Shown piece by piece: positions 46,860 through 57,000 of a DNA stretch of 64,000 bases. The notes below the pieces were generated by a model that had not been told where the DNA came from, did no database searches, and saw nothing but the letters and a program-made list of their open reading frames with translations. The DNA is from Branchinecta lynchi (lineage: Eukaryota > Arthropoda > Branchiopoda > Anostraca > Branchinectidae). Position 1 is the first letter of the stretch. Each line of letters opens with the position of its first letter. The translations under genes and the position numbers were made by a program. The stretch is from positions 23,727,869 through 23,791,868 of the forward strand of contig JAKZAP010000009.1 in NCBI GenBank assembly GCA_023053575.1. The letters are read 5' to 3'.

Positions 46860-49072
46860 TGCCTGCAGAAAACCCAATCCCAAAAATGCGAAAGATGGGT
46901 CTGGATAACTGAATGGGAGAAGATTGTCTTACCTGTGTATCAAGCTGTGTCTGACGACATTCTGTCGAGGATTAAGGTGCCTTACCACCTTCTCCAGGCT
47001 GGCTCAAACCTTGACGAGCGTGAAAAACAGCTGTGTCTTAACATGTTCTGCACCGAAATTGTACACGCCTTGCTTGTCGCTGAATCTGCCGCTGTACCAA
47101 GGCGGAGAGTGCGAATTGGTACTGAGATTCCAAAGTGGAAAGAAAATCCTGAGCTTGTTGAAGCACGTAAATCTTCCCATTTCTGGTTTAAGTTATGGTG
47201 TGAGAATGGAAAACCAAGAGATGGAGTAGTGAATCAAACCCGTTTGCATACAAAGAGAAAGTTCGCCAAGTGTTTATCTAAGCATCGTATAAACATCATA
47301 GATGAGAATAGTGCTCGTGTCGCAAGTAACCCTAACGAAGTGTGGAAGTTTCTTCGTAGTAAAAAAAATAAATCGTGTAGCTCCACGCAGCTTGGTCCCT
47401 CCGAGACTGAATGGAATGATTATTTCTCTGCCGAGTTCTGTGCACCTGACCCACAGCTTGAAGTACAGTTTGAAAAAGAGTTGGATGAAAAACTCGGATG
47501 CAGCGATCTTTCTAGCCCCGGATTTTCTGTTTCGTATTCCAGTGTTTGTGAGGCAATTCGCAAGGTCAAAAAGAAAACTTCTAAGGGCGACGACAAAATA
47601 TGTGGTCTGCATTTGACTAACGGTAGTTTTATGCTTTTTGAATATCTTACATTGCTTTATCAAATGATATTTGCGAGTGGTTTAGTACCTGATTCATTTT
47701 CTGTAGGCCTTGTAACACCGGTTCTGAAAAAGGGCAAAGATCCCTCACAGTGTAGCTCACATCGTCCAATTACTGTTGCGCCTGTGCTCTGTAAAATTTT
47801 TGAATTACTTGTTCTTGGTGAAATTACCCGTGTATGTTATACTCGCGATAACCAATTTGGCTTCAAAAAGGGAAGTAGCAGAGAGCACGCACACCACCTT
47901 ATTTGTAATGTACTTCTAGAATGTGACCGAACCGGTGAGTACGTTATCATTTCAGCGCTCGACGTAACACGAGCTTTCGATTCCGGTATACACGGCCAGC
48001 TGCTTCTAAGTGCGTCTAACCGCGGTCTTGACCGGTCTATTTTGATTCCTTTTCGTGATCTGTACAGTAAGCTTAAAGTCAAAGTGAAGATCCTTCTGCC
48101 AAATGGTGTGAAAATTTCATCAGTAGTAATTCCCGTTAGAAAGGGAATACGTCAAGGAGCTCTATCTTCGCCTCCTCTCTACAATAATAGCGTTAGTGAA
48201 GCTCAGAATGTGACAAAGCCCAGTTTTGTGTATTTAGGATTAGATATTTCGTTGTTAAACTACGCTGACGACATTTTGAATCTGAGCCGTTCTATTAGTG
48301 CAACAGAGTCAAACTTCCTGTCCCTAAGCGAGTCGTACAATAAGATCGGCCTTTCATTTAATGAGGCAAAAACAGAGGTTGTTATTTTCAACCGCAAAAG
48401 TGGTGATCCTGCTCCTCCTGTAAAGCTTGGTGATCAGACCATCCAGCCTTCTTCTAGTCTAGTATACCTAGGCCTCCCTATTGGTGATAGTATCAGAACA
48501 ACTCGTTCTCTATTAGTAGAGGATTTTGCGAGCAAAACTCGTAAGGCATATGGCATGATCTTATCATCTAAAGCATGTTACAATCGGCATATTCGAGCTC
48601 GGCTATTCGCAAGTCTGGTCATGCCGCACATACTCGCTCTTTCTCCATTTTGGCGCCTGCTATCAGATCTAAATAAGCGTAAAATTCGTTCTTGCTTTTA
48701 CCGTTTTTGCAAGTTTCTGCTAGGTTTACCTCCGTGGACACGGAACACTTATGTGAGCAAGAAGTATAATGTCCCAGAGCCTTTCTGTGCTGTTAAAGAC
48801 AGAATTGAAAAGTTCCGACAAAGTTTAAGGTCTGACAATAGTCTCACTGAGGCTATACGTTACTAGTTGTGCTTTTGTTTGTAAATATGGGTGTAAACAG
48901 TCGAGTTGTTACGAGTTAAATGTCTGAGTGCCTGTGTTGAAGTGTTTTTTTCTTTCTTTTGATGTTGTGAAATTTTTTGTGATTTTGCTTTCTCTCTTTT
49001 CCTATACTCCGCTTTTGTGCTTTTGCCTTTAATTAGCGGGAAATAAAATTCATTCATTCATTCATTCAAATA
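46860..49072 (+). mobile_element. Non-LTR retrotransposon (LINE), 5'-truncated, with (ATTC)n tail
   Basis: Contains one long reverse transcriptase frame (separate entry) and a ~180-bp 3' UTR ending in (attc)n at about 49050-49070. No endonuclease domain lies upstream in frame, so the element starts inside ORF2. The 5' boundary is approximate. Sense in SNRNP27 intron 2. Confidence 0.78.
46935..48866 (+). CDS. LINE reverse transcriptase, C-terminal two thirds of ORF2
   Basis: 643 codons are open from 46935 to TAG at 48866, and the frame continues upstream of 46935 without an ATG, so this is the remainder of a longer ORF. Landmarks: EIPKWKENPELVEARK linker (about 65-79); SSHRPITVAPVLCKIFELL (about 274-292); catalytic DVTRAFD (343-349); RKGIRQGALSSPPL (402-415); catalytic YADD (443-446); then the thumb-like region to the end. 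All three catalytic Asp are present and there is no internal stop, so insertion is probably recent. The RQGA-SSP signature fits CR1/L2-like or related clades; clade not proven. Confidence 0.85.
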   Translation: MYQAVSDDILSRIKVPYHLLQAGSNLDEREKQLCLNMFCTEIVHALLVAESAAVPRRRVRIGTEIPKWKENPELVEARKSSHFWFKLWCENGKPRDGVVNQTRLHTKRKFAKCLSKHRINIIDENSARVASNPNEVWKFLRSKKNKSCSSTQLGPSETEWNDYFSAEFCAPDPQLEVQFEKELDEKLGCSDLSSPGFSVSYSSVCEAIRKVKKKTSKGDDKICGLHLTNGSFMLFEYLTLLYQMIFASGLVPDSFSVGLVTPVLKKGKDPSQCSSHRPITVAPVLCKIFELLVLGEITRVCYTRDNQFGFKKGSSREHAHHLICNVLLECDRTGEYVIISALDVTRAFDSGIHGQLLLSASNRGLDRSILIPFRDLYSKLKVKVKILLPNGVKISSVVIPVRKGIRQGALSSPPLYNNSVSEAQNVTKPSFVYLGLDISLLNYADDILNLSRSISATESNFLSLSESYNKIGLSFNEAKTEVVIFNRKSGDPAPPVKLGDQTIQPSSSLVYLGLPIGDSIRTTRSLLVEDFASKTRKAYGMILSSKACYNRHIRARLFASLVMPHILALSPFWRLLSDLNKRKIRSCFYRFCKFLLGLPPWTRNTYVSKKYNVPEPFCAVKDRIEKFRQSLRSDNSLTEAIRY

Positions 49073-50528
49073 CGAAATAGTGTGTCCAAGCTATGATTTT
49101 TGCTCCATTTTGCATCTGTCCTTATTTCAGTACCGAACAATTTTAGAAATGAACAAATTTCTCCAATCAACCCTTCTTCTGGAATATTTTTTAACCAGTT
49201 AAGCCCAAACGTATATCTAGAAGAAAATTCAAATACGATCCGGCCAGCGCTGTGCAAGATTTGAATGAATTGCGCTTTTTGTCTTGGAGTCTGCATGTGC
49301 AAACCTCCAGAAACGAAAATCCAGATGTTGAATGCATGCTCAATCCAGAATGCTCTTCGTGGCATGAAATGCATTCTCCATGGTGTGTTCAAGTATGGTT
49401 TCATTATTCAGGTGTCCTTTAAAGCACTCCCCGCACTATTTACTGTGTAAGTTCCATTACTCAAAACTATCTGAATATTGTAAAGCTACGCTCTACTTTT
49501 AACAAATTTTCCACGGCCTTGGCTGTTTTAAGCCATGTCCAAAGCCCACTCACTTTTGTCAAAATCTGGGCGAAATTCAGGAAATCTGGTTTTGCGCATC
49601 AGTAGCATGAGACGCAAACACTCGTCGGAAGCATAATGTGCATGGAAACTAGTGAAACACGGCAAGTGCAAAGATTAATGCGGTGTGGTTAGCGGATTGA
49701 GAATGTAACATATGAAATTAGGGTCTCCGGTTTCAGAAGTAGTAATGAATGCTGCTACGGCAGTAGGCATTGACATTATAGGTAAGAAAGGTCCTTTAAA
49801 TTAAGGTCGTGAAAAATGTCATCGGGAGTCGGAAACCTTATTAATTAGAATGGATGGATTAACGACATGTTGTAAATTATACATACGTACCAAAGGTCCT
49901 ATAACGATAGCACCTGTTTCCTAAAATTTTTAGTGGTTAACCTGTGTTCAGTTTTGAGAATATTTTATATAGGTATGCCTGAAAATAAGGTGAACGATTA
50001 GGTCTGTGATATTGGTGGCTTAATACTCTTGATGACTAACTCTTCGTGCCGATGAAGATTTGCCGAGTGCAACGTCACCACAACAGACGTCGTTGATCGG
50101 TCTTCGTAGGATTTGAGTCAATGTTGAAGATTCGTTCGGATGACGTTTCTCGTTCTTCGCCGGGATCACTGGCGTGTTTCGGACTTAGTCATATAAGGAG
50201 AGTTTTCGCGAGCTGGAAAGCAAAGTCGGAATTACTTTCCAATGGTTTTCGCGCTACTTCAGAGAGTGCCGAACTTTCCAACCCTGTTTTCGCGCTTCGG
50301 AAAACGAAGCAGCTTTCCCGGAAAGTGATTCCACGAGGATAGTGGAAAGCTCCGCGGAAAATTGAATGTCTCGGCGGGAATTTACAGGTATGGGAAAAAA
50401 ACAGTGCAAGTATCACTGATAATAAAGAAAAATGGCAAGCGTTATTAGAGTGGCTTCGATGGAATATATGAGAATCAAAGAACCGTTAGGTGAACCGTAT
50501 TTATTAGTAGTAGTTTGTAATTTAACAT

Positions 50529-51130
50529 TTGATTGATTGATTAGTAGTAGTAGTAGTAGAACAGTTTTATTGAAAATTAACATTTTGTTTCCAATAGCAC
50601 AGCAAAAGCGGGGCTTGCGAGGCTGTGCTAACTTGTAAGAGATTCAAAAAAAAGAGAGAAGAGAGAGTATGGAGAATGAGACCATGTACCGATACCAAAA
50701 CAAAACAAAAACATTAACGAAAAACATTACCTTACGTGACCCCCAAACAACAAAACACAACAAACGAAAATGATATAAATCTTACATAAAATAAACATGA
50801 AAGAAAAAATTATTTAATCAGTTTCGAAGGTATACCTGCTGAGCAACTCCGTACGTAGATCCGACTTAAACTGGTTAAAATTACCTATTTCCTTAATACC
50901 TTTACTTAGTTTATTCCACAGCTTGGAAGCTCTGTAAATAATGGAGAAGGAAGACCTACTTGTAACTAGCCGATTTAAAACATTAGCACAAATCGTGGCA
51001 CAGTGCCAAATAGCGTACTTACTTAGTCAACAGATGAAGCTATATAAAATAAAAAATAATCATATTCGTCACATTATAACTTTCAACAGATCGGAACAAA
51101 ACACTAATATCGGTATACTATACATACTAT
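50529..51130 (-). pseudogene. LINE 3' end: ORF2 C-terminus and tail
   Basis: The minus strand from about 51045 to 50815 encodes CANVLNRLVTSRSSFS then IYRASKLWNKLSKGIKEIGN and ends LLSRYTFETD-stop. This is the usual R...LWN-L...I C-terminal block of non-LTR ORF2 proteins. A ~250-bp 3' UTR follows and ends in gtagtagtag / gattgattg microsatellite at about 50529-50560. 5'-truncated. Confidence 0.72.
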
Positions 51131-51564
51131 AAACCTTGACATAATACGGTATACAAACAACACTAGCCTAATCATAATCATCCATTGATAAAAAAAAATA
51201 CCCCAAAACCCTAATATTATTACTACCCTTGCGGTAGTGTTTTGTTGTAAACTTCAACAAATTTTGGGACGAACTATTCCGATATCGCTCAGTGCGGCAA
51301 CGCGGGGGGGGGGGGGGGCAGTCTTGGAACTCGCTCAGCACAAGCTCTCTCTGGCCGTGGGCGCTCAGGTTCGTAGGGAGGTGGAAGGAGAGTGAGTCAC
51401 ATTTTCCTGGCGATGTCAACTTTCCATGTGTTTTCGCGATCAGTCCAGCGGTAAAATGGAAAGTTATTCCAGGAATCGCTTTCCACAAGTTTCACGATGC
51501 GCTTCGCTCGCCGGAAAGTGATCTCGCGAAAACCCTCCTAGAGAGTATTCATGCCCTTTTCCAG

Positions 51565-51721
51565 GACTACGACGGTACCAAATCAGGCAGAGAAGATCGA
51601 AGAGAAAGAGATCATTCTCGAGAAACGGACCGCGAAGGCGACCGGGACAGGGAACGTGGGAAGGAATGGGACCGTCAGCCAAAGACAGCCCCAGCCGCAA
51701 TTATTACCATCGATGGAGCAG
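51565..51721 (+). CDS. SNRNP27: SNRNP27 exon 3
   Basis: Acceptor CCTTTTCCAG, donor GCAG/GTAGGT. 52 codons in phase 0 plus one base. It encodes DYDGTKSGREDRRERDHSRE, a long RD/RE-rich stretch, then QPKTAPAAIITIDGA leading to the conserved C-terminal domain. A 6.8-kb intron follows, most of it an antisense LINE. Confidence 0.82.
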
Positions 51722-52498
51722 GTAGGTTGCCCTGCACTTAGTGAATGAGTTCACTGACCTTACCTTAGACCTTAGTTCCTCCTCCATCTCCAGAGGCGAT
51801 TTTGGCATCCAAGAAGAGCGGCTAGTCGTCTCAGATAAGGGATACATCATACGTCTTCCCAATCGGGCTGGATGGCAACTGACTGGCAACGAACATTTCT
51901 TTGGGACTGTCATCTAGATCCAAAGTCGTTGCACATCAAGGCCCCGAACATCGAAATTTGTCAAGGAAAAATAAATGCACCGGAACAGGGATTCTGTCTC
52001 CTATTTTTTTATTTTTTTTTTAATAACCCGTAGCCGTAATTTAACTTATTTTTACATTAGCCTACCTATCACATCACATTTAAAAATCATATTTCGTACT
52101 TTTTGCGGCTACTCGTCCATCCCTCGGTGACGTTATTTGTTATCTATTTTTACCCACTTTTAACTATTGACGTCACTTAACTTTTGGAAACAAGCCCGTA
52201 TTGCATTTACTATTCTTCCCCGCCAACACTTTCGCTTTGATTTTATTTTTTATTTATTTTTTATCTATCCTACAAACCTCATACCATCACAGTCACACAT
52301 TCAGATTTCTGTCGTGAGGAAGAAAGTTAGAACAGGCATCCTCCAAGGGCTCTCCCTTTCAACAGTAGATAGATAGATAGATAAATCTTTTTATTCGCCA
52401 AAAACTTATCGTGGCTAACGCCAAATTTGTTTGGTATAGTCAGTTAATATGTAAGCGTACTTCAACAGTCATAAATAACATTAAAAATGAATAACATC

Positions 52499-55429
52499 TC
52501 AATTTACCTCGTTAAACAACTTCACAAAAGACGGAACAAAACTCTTTTCGAACCTCTGGAGGTTACATTTAGTTGGCTGCAATTTTTCAACCGCAGTAGC
52601 TACCTTGCGAGGGAGCCTTCTCGCTAGCTTTTTAGAAGGAAAAATATTTTTATGGACTGGGTGGTTCAGGGATTTTACACCAAACTCCATGCAGAGTTTC
52701 AGTCTTCGATCGTGTAGAGAAGTGATTTTAAATTCACGCAGCAACTCTTCATAAGACCTCTCGGCCACCTTTGACGCTATGATCAGGGCTCTTTTTTGAA
52801 TCTTTTCAAGTCTAGCGGTCTGTTCGACCGTAAGGCCAAAATGCCAAACAGGTGCTCCATATTCTAGGTTTGGTCGGATAAAGGAAACATATATTCGGAA
52901 CAAGTGTGTAGTGGGTGCCCCATGCCTAGACATGAGCTTTAGCATTTGAAGTCCGGCATTCCCTCGCTTTATCATGCTAGTCGTCTGCGCTTCCCATTTT
53001 AAATCATTAGTTAGGGTTATCCCTAGGAGTTTAAGTTTTTCCACTTTCAAAGAATCCGAAATTTCAGGTGAAAAAGTAGGGATGAAAGACTTAAAAAATG
53101 AAATTGTCATAGTGCACGATTTACTGTCATTTACAGTCATATTAGATTTCAAAGCTTGAATTTTTACTTTAGTCACGATATCTTGAACCTGACTCGAATC
53201 CTCTCTGTGACAAACTTCAACAAGTGTAAGATCATCCACATACTTCCAACGATTCTCAAAATCATCCGCTATATCATTGATCATAACTAAAAACAAAATT
53301 GGACCTAGAATGGTACCCTGGGGCACGCCACAAAGTACCGCTTCTGGTTCAGAATAAACATTACGATACTTTAAAATCTGAGATCTATTTGTTAAAAAAC
53401 TTTGAATTATTTTTATTACTCTGGTATTAACGTTAAAAATATGATAAAGCTTAGAAATTAAAATTTTGTGGTCAATGAGATCGAAACCTTTTTTAAAATC
53501 AATTGCTATCAGGTTCAACCATTTACCGGGCTCATCAACATGCTTAAAAATAAAATGGAGTAGACTGATTAAATAATGGGAAGTTGACGTACATTTTCGG
53601 TTTCCATACTGTCGATGATCAAGCAAAGGTTCTATTTCTTTTTTGAGCCAATCAGCAACAAAACTTTCATATATTTTGCTGAATAATGGAGTCAGCGTAA
53701 TTGGCCTTACGCCATCAAAATCCAACTCAGTATCTTTCTTTGGTATTGGTGTGATGTACCCTGTTTTCCAAACCTGTGGGTATTCTAAACTACTAGAAAT
53801 ACAATTGAATATATTTGTCAAAGGTTTTACAATCTTATCGGGAAACGCTTTAATTAACTGAATAGGAATGTCAATGGGTGTTATGCTTGTTCTTTTCAGC
53901 TTTTTCAATTTAGAATAAACTTGATCTTCGCTGATAAGTTTGACATTATTTCCTTCAGTCGAAAATTCTGCAGTTTCATTTCCATCCAGCGGAGGTAGTG
54001 ATTGGACAATTTTGGCAAGATGGGAATTTAGCTGATTTGCGACGGTTACATCATCAGAATCTAGATTAAAATCAACAACAGAGGGTGTTTTCCCGCACAT
54101 TCGCTTGATTTCTTTGTACCATTTGCTACTTTTTGACTCAAATAAGTTATGGATTTTTTCATTATAATAATCAGCGGCAGCCCTTCTAGTCATCTTTCGG
54201 ATTTTGTTTCGGAGTTTATTAGCTTGTTCTCTTTTACCAATTCTCAAAAGTTGTATCTTGTAACGGATTAGATCTTTGATTTCTTGCGTGATAAAGGGAC
54301 GGTCAGTGTTGCAACGTTTAAACGTTTTTTCCAGAAAAAATTCTTCATATTTTTGTCGGAGTTTCTCCTGCAGGATACTTGCTTTTTCATCACTTGAAAT
54401 GGCGTTCATTGATTCAGTCCAAGACTCCGATGAAATCCAATTTCCAAAACCAAGAAGACCACTGTCTGAGAGAGGTCGATAAGTCACATTTTCAATTGCA
54501 TATTTTATTTTATATGACGGTAGAGGGGACCACTTTAACATGTAATGGTAACTTCCGCCAAGTGGGGGAAGATCTTGTGGCTCATCATAATACTCAGAAA
54601 AATTTGTGCAAATCACATCAAGATTAGTATTGCCCTTTGTTGTCGCAAACTTAACAACCTGTTTTAACCCGTGATTTTTTAGAAAATAATCAATTTTTAA
54701 ATCGTTCTTGTCCCCGGTCAAACAGATTCCAACATTTGGATATTTGCAAGTTATAAAATCAGCACATAACTCGAGCTTATCCGCAAATCGTTTTTTCTCG
54801 GAACTCGGAAGGCTGGGCGAACAGTAAAATACACCGAGAGCTATTCCATTTACTGACCTTGGAAGCTTTTTAGGCTGGACCAAAAACCACATTATTTCAT
54901 CATGGGTTTCAATATGGGGGATTTGCAGGGGTCGCATCGGTAGCTCCTCTCGAACAAAACACGCAACTCCGCCTCCCTTTTTACCCAAAGGATGGTCATC
55001 ATTCCTCAATTTAATAAACTGTTTGTAACCTTTGATTTTTAGATGGTCTATATTTTGTTTGTGAACTTCTGTAACCGCAATTATATCAGCTTCAGTAACT
55101 TTGACGTATCCTTCCAGTTCACACATCTTATCAGCATTCAGACTTTCAGCATTCAAAGAAAGCAGATGAGGAAAATTAAACCGACTCTGGGGGACTTCTT
55201 TCTCAACAATTTTGATTTTTTTCACTTTCGGTTGAGCACGTGGTCCAGAAGAACTTAAACAATTTGAAAGCCCTTCTCCTAGCGTCAAATCAGGCGGTTC
55301 GGTGAGATCTTGTAAAGCTTCAAATTTATTAGTAGACGAAAATGGGTTGGGAAAATAACCTAAAGAAGATTTACTTTTTGACTCAGATTGCAAGGGGGAT
55401 GAAACTCTGCATGGGGAAATTACTCTCAA
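52499..55429 (-). CDS. LINE ORF2: apurinic endonuclease-reverse transcriptase
   Basis: 976 codons. AP-endonuclease-like domain about 88-300 with SLNAESL (Asn 93), TEVH (Glu 121) and GDKND (Asp 240, Asn 242). The usual SDH motif reads S293-Y294-H295, so its catalytic Asp is replaced. Reverse transcriptase about 510-800: DGVRPITLTPLFSKIYESF, AIDFKKGFDLIDH (643-653), GVPQGTILGPILF (701-713), catalytic YVDD (730-733). The C-terminal block includes FIRPNLEYGAPVWH and KIQKRALIIASK. The protein would nick target DNA and prime reverse transcription on it; the Tyr substitution questions the nicking step. The start used is the first residue of the open frame; the true initiator may differ. Confidence 0.88.
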   Translation of the reverse strand: MRVISPCRVSSPLQSESKSKSSLGYFPNPFSSTNKFEALQDLTEPPDLTLGEGLSNCLSSSGPRAQPKVKKIKIVEKEVPQSRFNFPHLLSLNAESLNADKMCELEGYVKVTEADIIAVTEVHKQNIDHLKIKGYKQFIKLRNDDHPLGKKGGGVACFVREELPMRPLQIPHIETHDEIMWFLVQPKKLPRSVNGIALGVFYCSPSLPSSEKKRFADKLELCADFITCKYPNVGICLTGDKNDLKIDYFLKNHGLKQVVKFATTKGNTNLDVICTNFSEYYDEPQDLPPLGGSYHYMLKWSPLPSYKIKYAIENVTYRPLSDSGLLGFGNWISSESWTESMNAISSDEKASILQEKLRQKYEEFFLEKTFKRCNTDRPFITQEIKDLIRYKIQLLRIGKREQANKLRNKIRKMTRRAAADYYNEKIHNLFESKSSKWYKEIKRMCGKTPSVVDFNLDSDDVTVANQLNSHLAKIVQSLPPLDGNETAEFSTEGNNVKLISEDQVYSKLKKLKRTSITPIDIPIQLIKAFPDKIVKPLTNIFNCISSSLEYPQVWKTGYITPIPKKDTELDFDGVRPITLTPLFSKIYESFVADWLKKEIEPLLDHRQYGNRKCTSTSHYLISLLHFIFKHVDEPGKWLNLIAIDFKKGFDLIDHKILISKLYHIFNVNTRVIKIIQSFLTNRSQILKYRNVYSEPEAVLCGVPQGTILGPILFLVMINDIADDFENRWKYVDDLTLVEVCHREDSSQVQDIVTKVKIQALKSNMTVNDSKSCTMTISFFKSFIPTFSPEISDSLKVEKLKLLGITLTNDLKWEAQTTSMIKRGNAGLQMLKLMSRHGAPTTHLFRIYVSFIRPNLEYGAPVWHFGLTVEQTARLEKIQKRALIIASKVAERSYEELLREFKITSLHDRRLKLCMEFGVKSLNHPVHKNIFPSKKLARRLPRKVATAVEKLQPTKCNLQRFEKSFVPSFVKLFNEVN

Positions 55430-55545
55430 ACCTTTTGTCTTTTCAGAAGGAACTGGTTCAGAAGATGGGTTAGTGTCAGACAGAGGATGAAATTTATTAG
55501 TAAGATGAACTGGAGAAAAAGTCCCAAAGAAAGCTACTGGGCTAC

Positions 55546-56949
55546 CTAAACTGCTGTTTCCAAGCAGCTGCTGGCTTGAGGAGGGGCGAATTGGAGTCTC
55601 GTGTGTCGATGTGTATAACGAGGTAAACTGGGAGGGGCGGGAGGAGGGGGTAGCAGGTCCAATATGCTCCTCAAACGCGGAAACTGTCGTGATGGTTGGT
55701 CGGGCTGAAAGGTGGGTAGTCGAAATTGTCGATCCCTTGCTTTCTCCCAGAATAAAAAAGGGTACGATCCAGTGGGAGTTGTTTTTGCAGCTTTACCACT
55801 CCGGAAGTTTTCCGGAATCTGAACGTGGGCCATGTCGCAGCCAAAACATCTCCCACTAGCAAATAATGGACACACACGGAGGTGAACAAATTTACACTCT
55901 TTTTTCGTACAACAATTCGTCAAATAATATTTACACAAATGTGAGTATTTACAATTAGCAATGCGGCACATCCCTGCAAGGAATTTTTGACAAACACGGT
56001 TGTTCGACCTCAGACGATCATCGTGATCTAGCACTTCATGAATAAACTTACACTGTCGGCCGTTTTTGCACACACCCGCTTTGTAGAATTTGCAGGTGAC
56101 ACTAAGATTCGTCGGGGCAGCCTTTTTTGCCGCTTCACCATGGTAAAACTTGCAATCATCACCTCCTTTGCAGTTCCCTTTCCGGAACCAGCGACATTGC
56201 TTTTTCTGTTGACTGGCTATTTTTTCGTACACAATGCATATATCATCGTCAGAAGTTGTTGCGTCATCGATCCGTCGGATGTCAGGTGAAGACCGCGGTT
56301 GCGGATCCGATTCAAGTTCGTCACGTGTCACCGTAGTCATTCCATTTCGATCGACATTGACTGGATCCTGTGCATTAGCATGTAGCAGGGGAGATATCTG
56401 TTCAGTTCGGTTGGTCAGCACAGGTGATGCTAATTCACTTTGAAGTGAGGCAATTTGAGCGAGAAATTTCGCCTCGTTGGCCTCTAACACTGCGATTCGT
56501 TTTGCCAACTTATCGCAATTAATGCACGGTAAAGGATTGCAAGGGGCTATCGGGCAGCGTTGCAATGGGATATTTACCGCAGGACTTGTTTCTACGGCAG
56601 TGAATGTTCTGCTCCTGGTAACGTGAGGGGTAATGGCATGGTTCGGTAAGGCACTGGGATGCGCACAACAGTCGTTTGTTTCTGGACTGTGGGCAGCCGT
56701 CTTGGAGGATATTTCCAAAGAAGCGTCATTAGAAATGTCTCTTTCTTGGAGATTCAGTGATTGGAGAGGGGACTGGGGGGAATCTTTCGATTGGCAATTT
56801 AAGCATTTCCAACCGGCAGGCACTTTGTTGAAATCCACCCCCGCGCAACGGTTGATTCCAGCATGGTACCACGAGGAACAAACTGAGCATTTCACCGAGT
56901 TGCTGGTAACGATCGTGTTACATTCGGGGCAGTATTGTTTTTTCGACAT
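55546..56949 (-). CDS. LINE ORF1: PHD finger, coiled coil and five CCCH zinc fingers
   Basis: 467 codons from ATG (56949). Residues 7-52 form a C4HC3 PHD-type finger (C7, C10, C21, C24, H29, C35, C49, C52). 144-175 is a probable coiled coil (DKLAKRIAVLEANEAKFLAQ). About 252-375 holds five CCCH fingers: C-X7-C-X5-C-X3-H twice, then C-X7-C-X4-C-X3-H, a CC-containing variant, and C-X7-C-X2-C-X3-H. CCCH fingers bind single-stranded RNA, so this is the probable RNA-packaging protein of the element. The coiled coil may trimerise it, as in other LINE ORF1 proteins. It lies just upstream of ORF2 (117-base gap). A PHD finger is known in CR1-group ORF1s; a five-CCCH array is unusual to me. Confidence 0.85.
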   Translation of the reverse strand: MSKKQYCPECNTIVTSNSVKCSVCSSWYHAGINRCAGVDFNKVPAGWKCLNCQSKDSPQSPLQSLNLQERDISNDASLEISSKTAAHSPETNDCCAHPSALPNHAITPHVTRSRTFTAVETSPAVNIPLQRCPIAPCNPLPCINCDKLAKRIAVLEANEAKFLAQIASLQSELASPVLTNRTEQISPLLHANAQDPVNVDRNGMTTVTRDELESDPQPRSSPDIRRIDDATTSDDDICIVYEKIASQQKKQCRWFRKGNCKGGDDCKFYHGEAAKKAAPTNLSVTCKFYKAGVCKNGRQCKFIHEVLDHDDRLRSNNRVCQKFLAGMCRIANCKYSHLCKYYLTNCCTKKECKFVHLRVCPLFASGRCFGCDMAHVQIPENFRSGKAAKTTPTGSYPFLFWEKARDRQFRLPTFQPDQPSRQFPRLRSILDLLPPPPAPPSLPRYTHRHTRLQFAPPQASSCLETAV

Positions 56950-57000
56950 ATTGTCAAAATTGGTGTAGTTCTTTCGTTCAGGTGCTTTGCGCTAAGGCTA

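Larger units (their letters stand above)
52366..57000 (-). mobile_element. Near-complete two-ORF LINE, antisense in SNRNP27 intron 3
   Basis: About 4.6 kb on the minus strand: ORF1 (56949-55546), ORF2 (55429-52499), a short 3' UTR with AATAAA-like sequence, and a (tatc)n tail at about 52366-52382. Both ORFs are uninterrupted, so the copy is young or under recent constraint. ORF order, an AP-endonuclease in ORF2 and a microsatellite tail place it with CR1/L2/Rex-like elements. The exact 5' end is not visible. Confidence 0.85.

Noticed and set aside
55546..56949. CCCH/PHD protein as a host gene
   Set aside because: Directly precedes ORF2 of a LINE in the same orientation and lacks introns; best read as ORF1.
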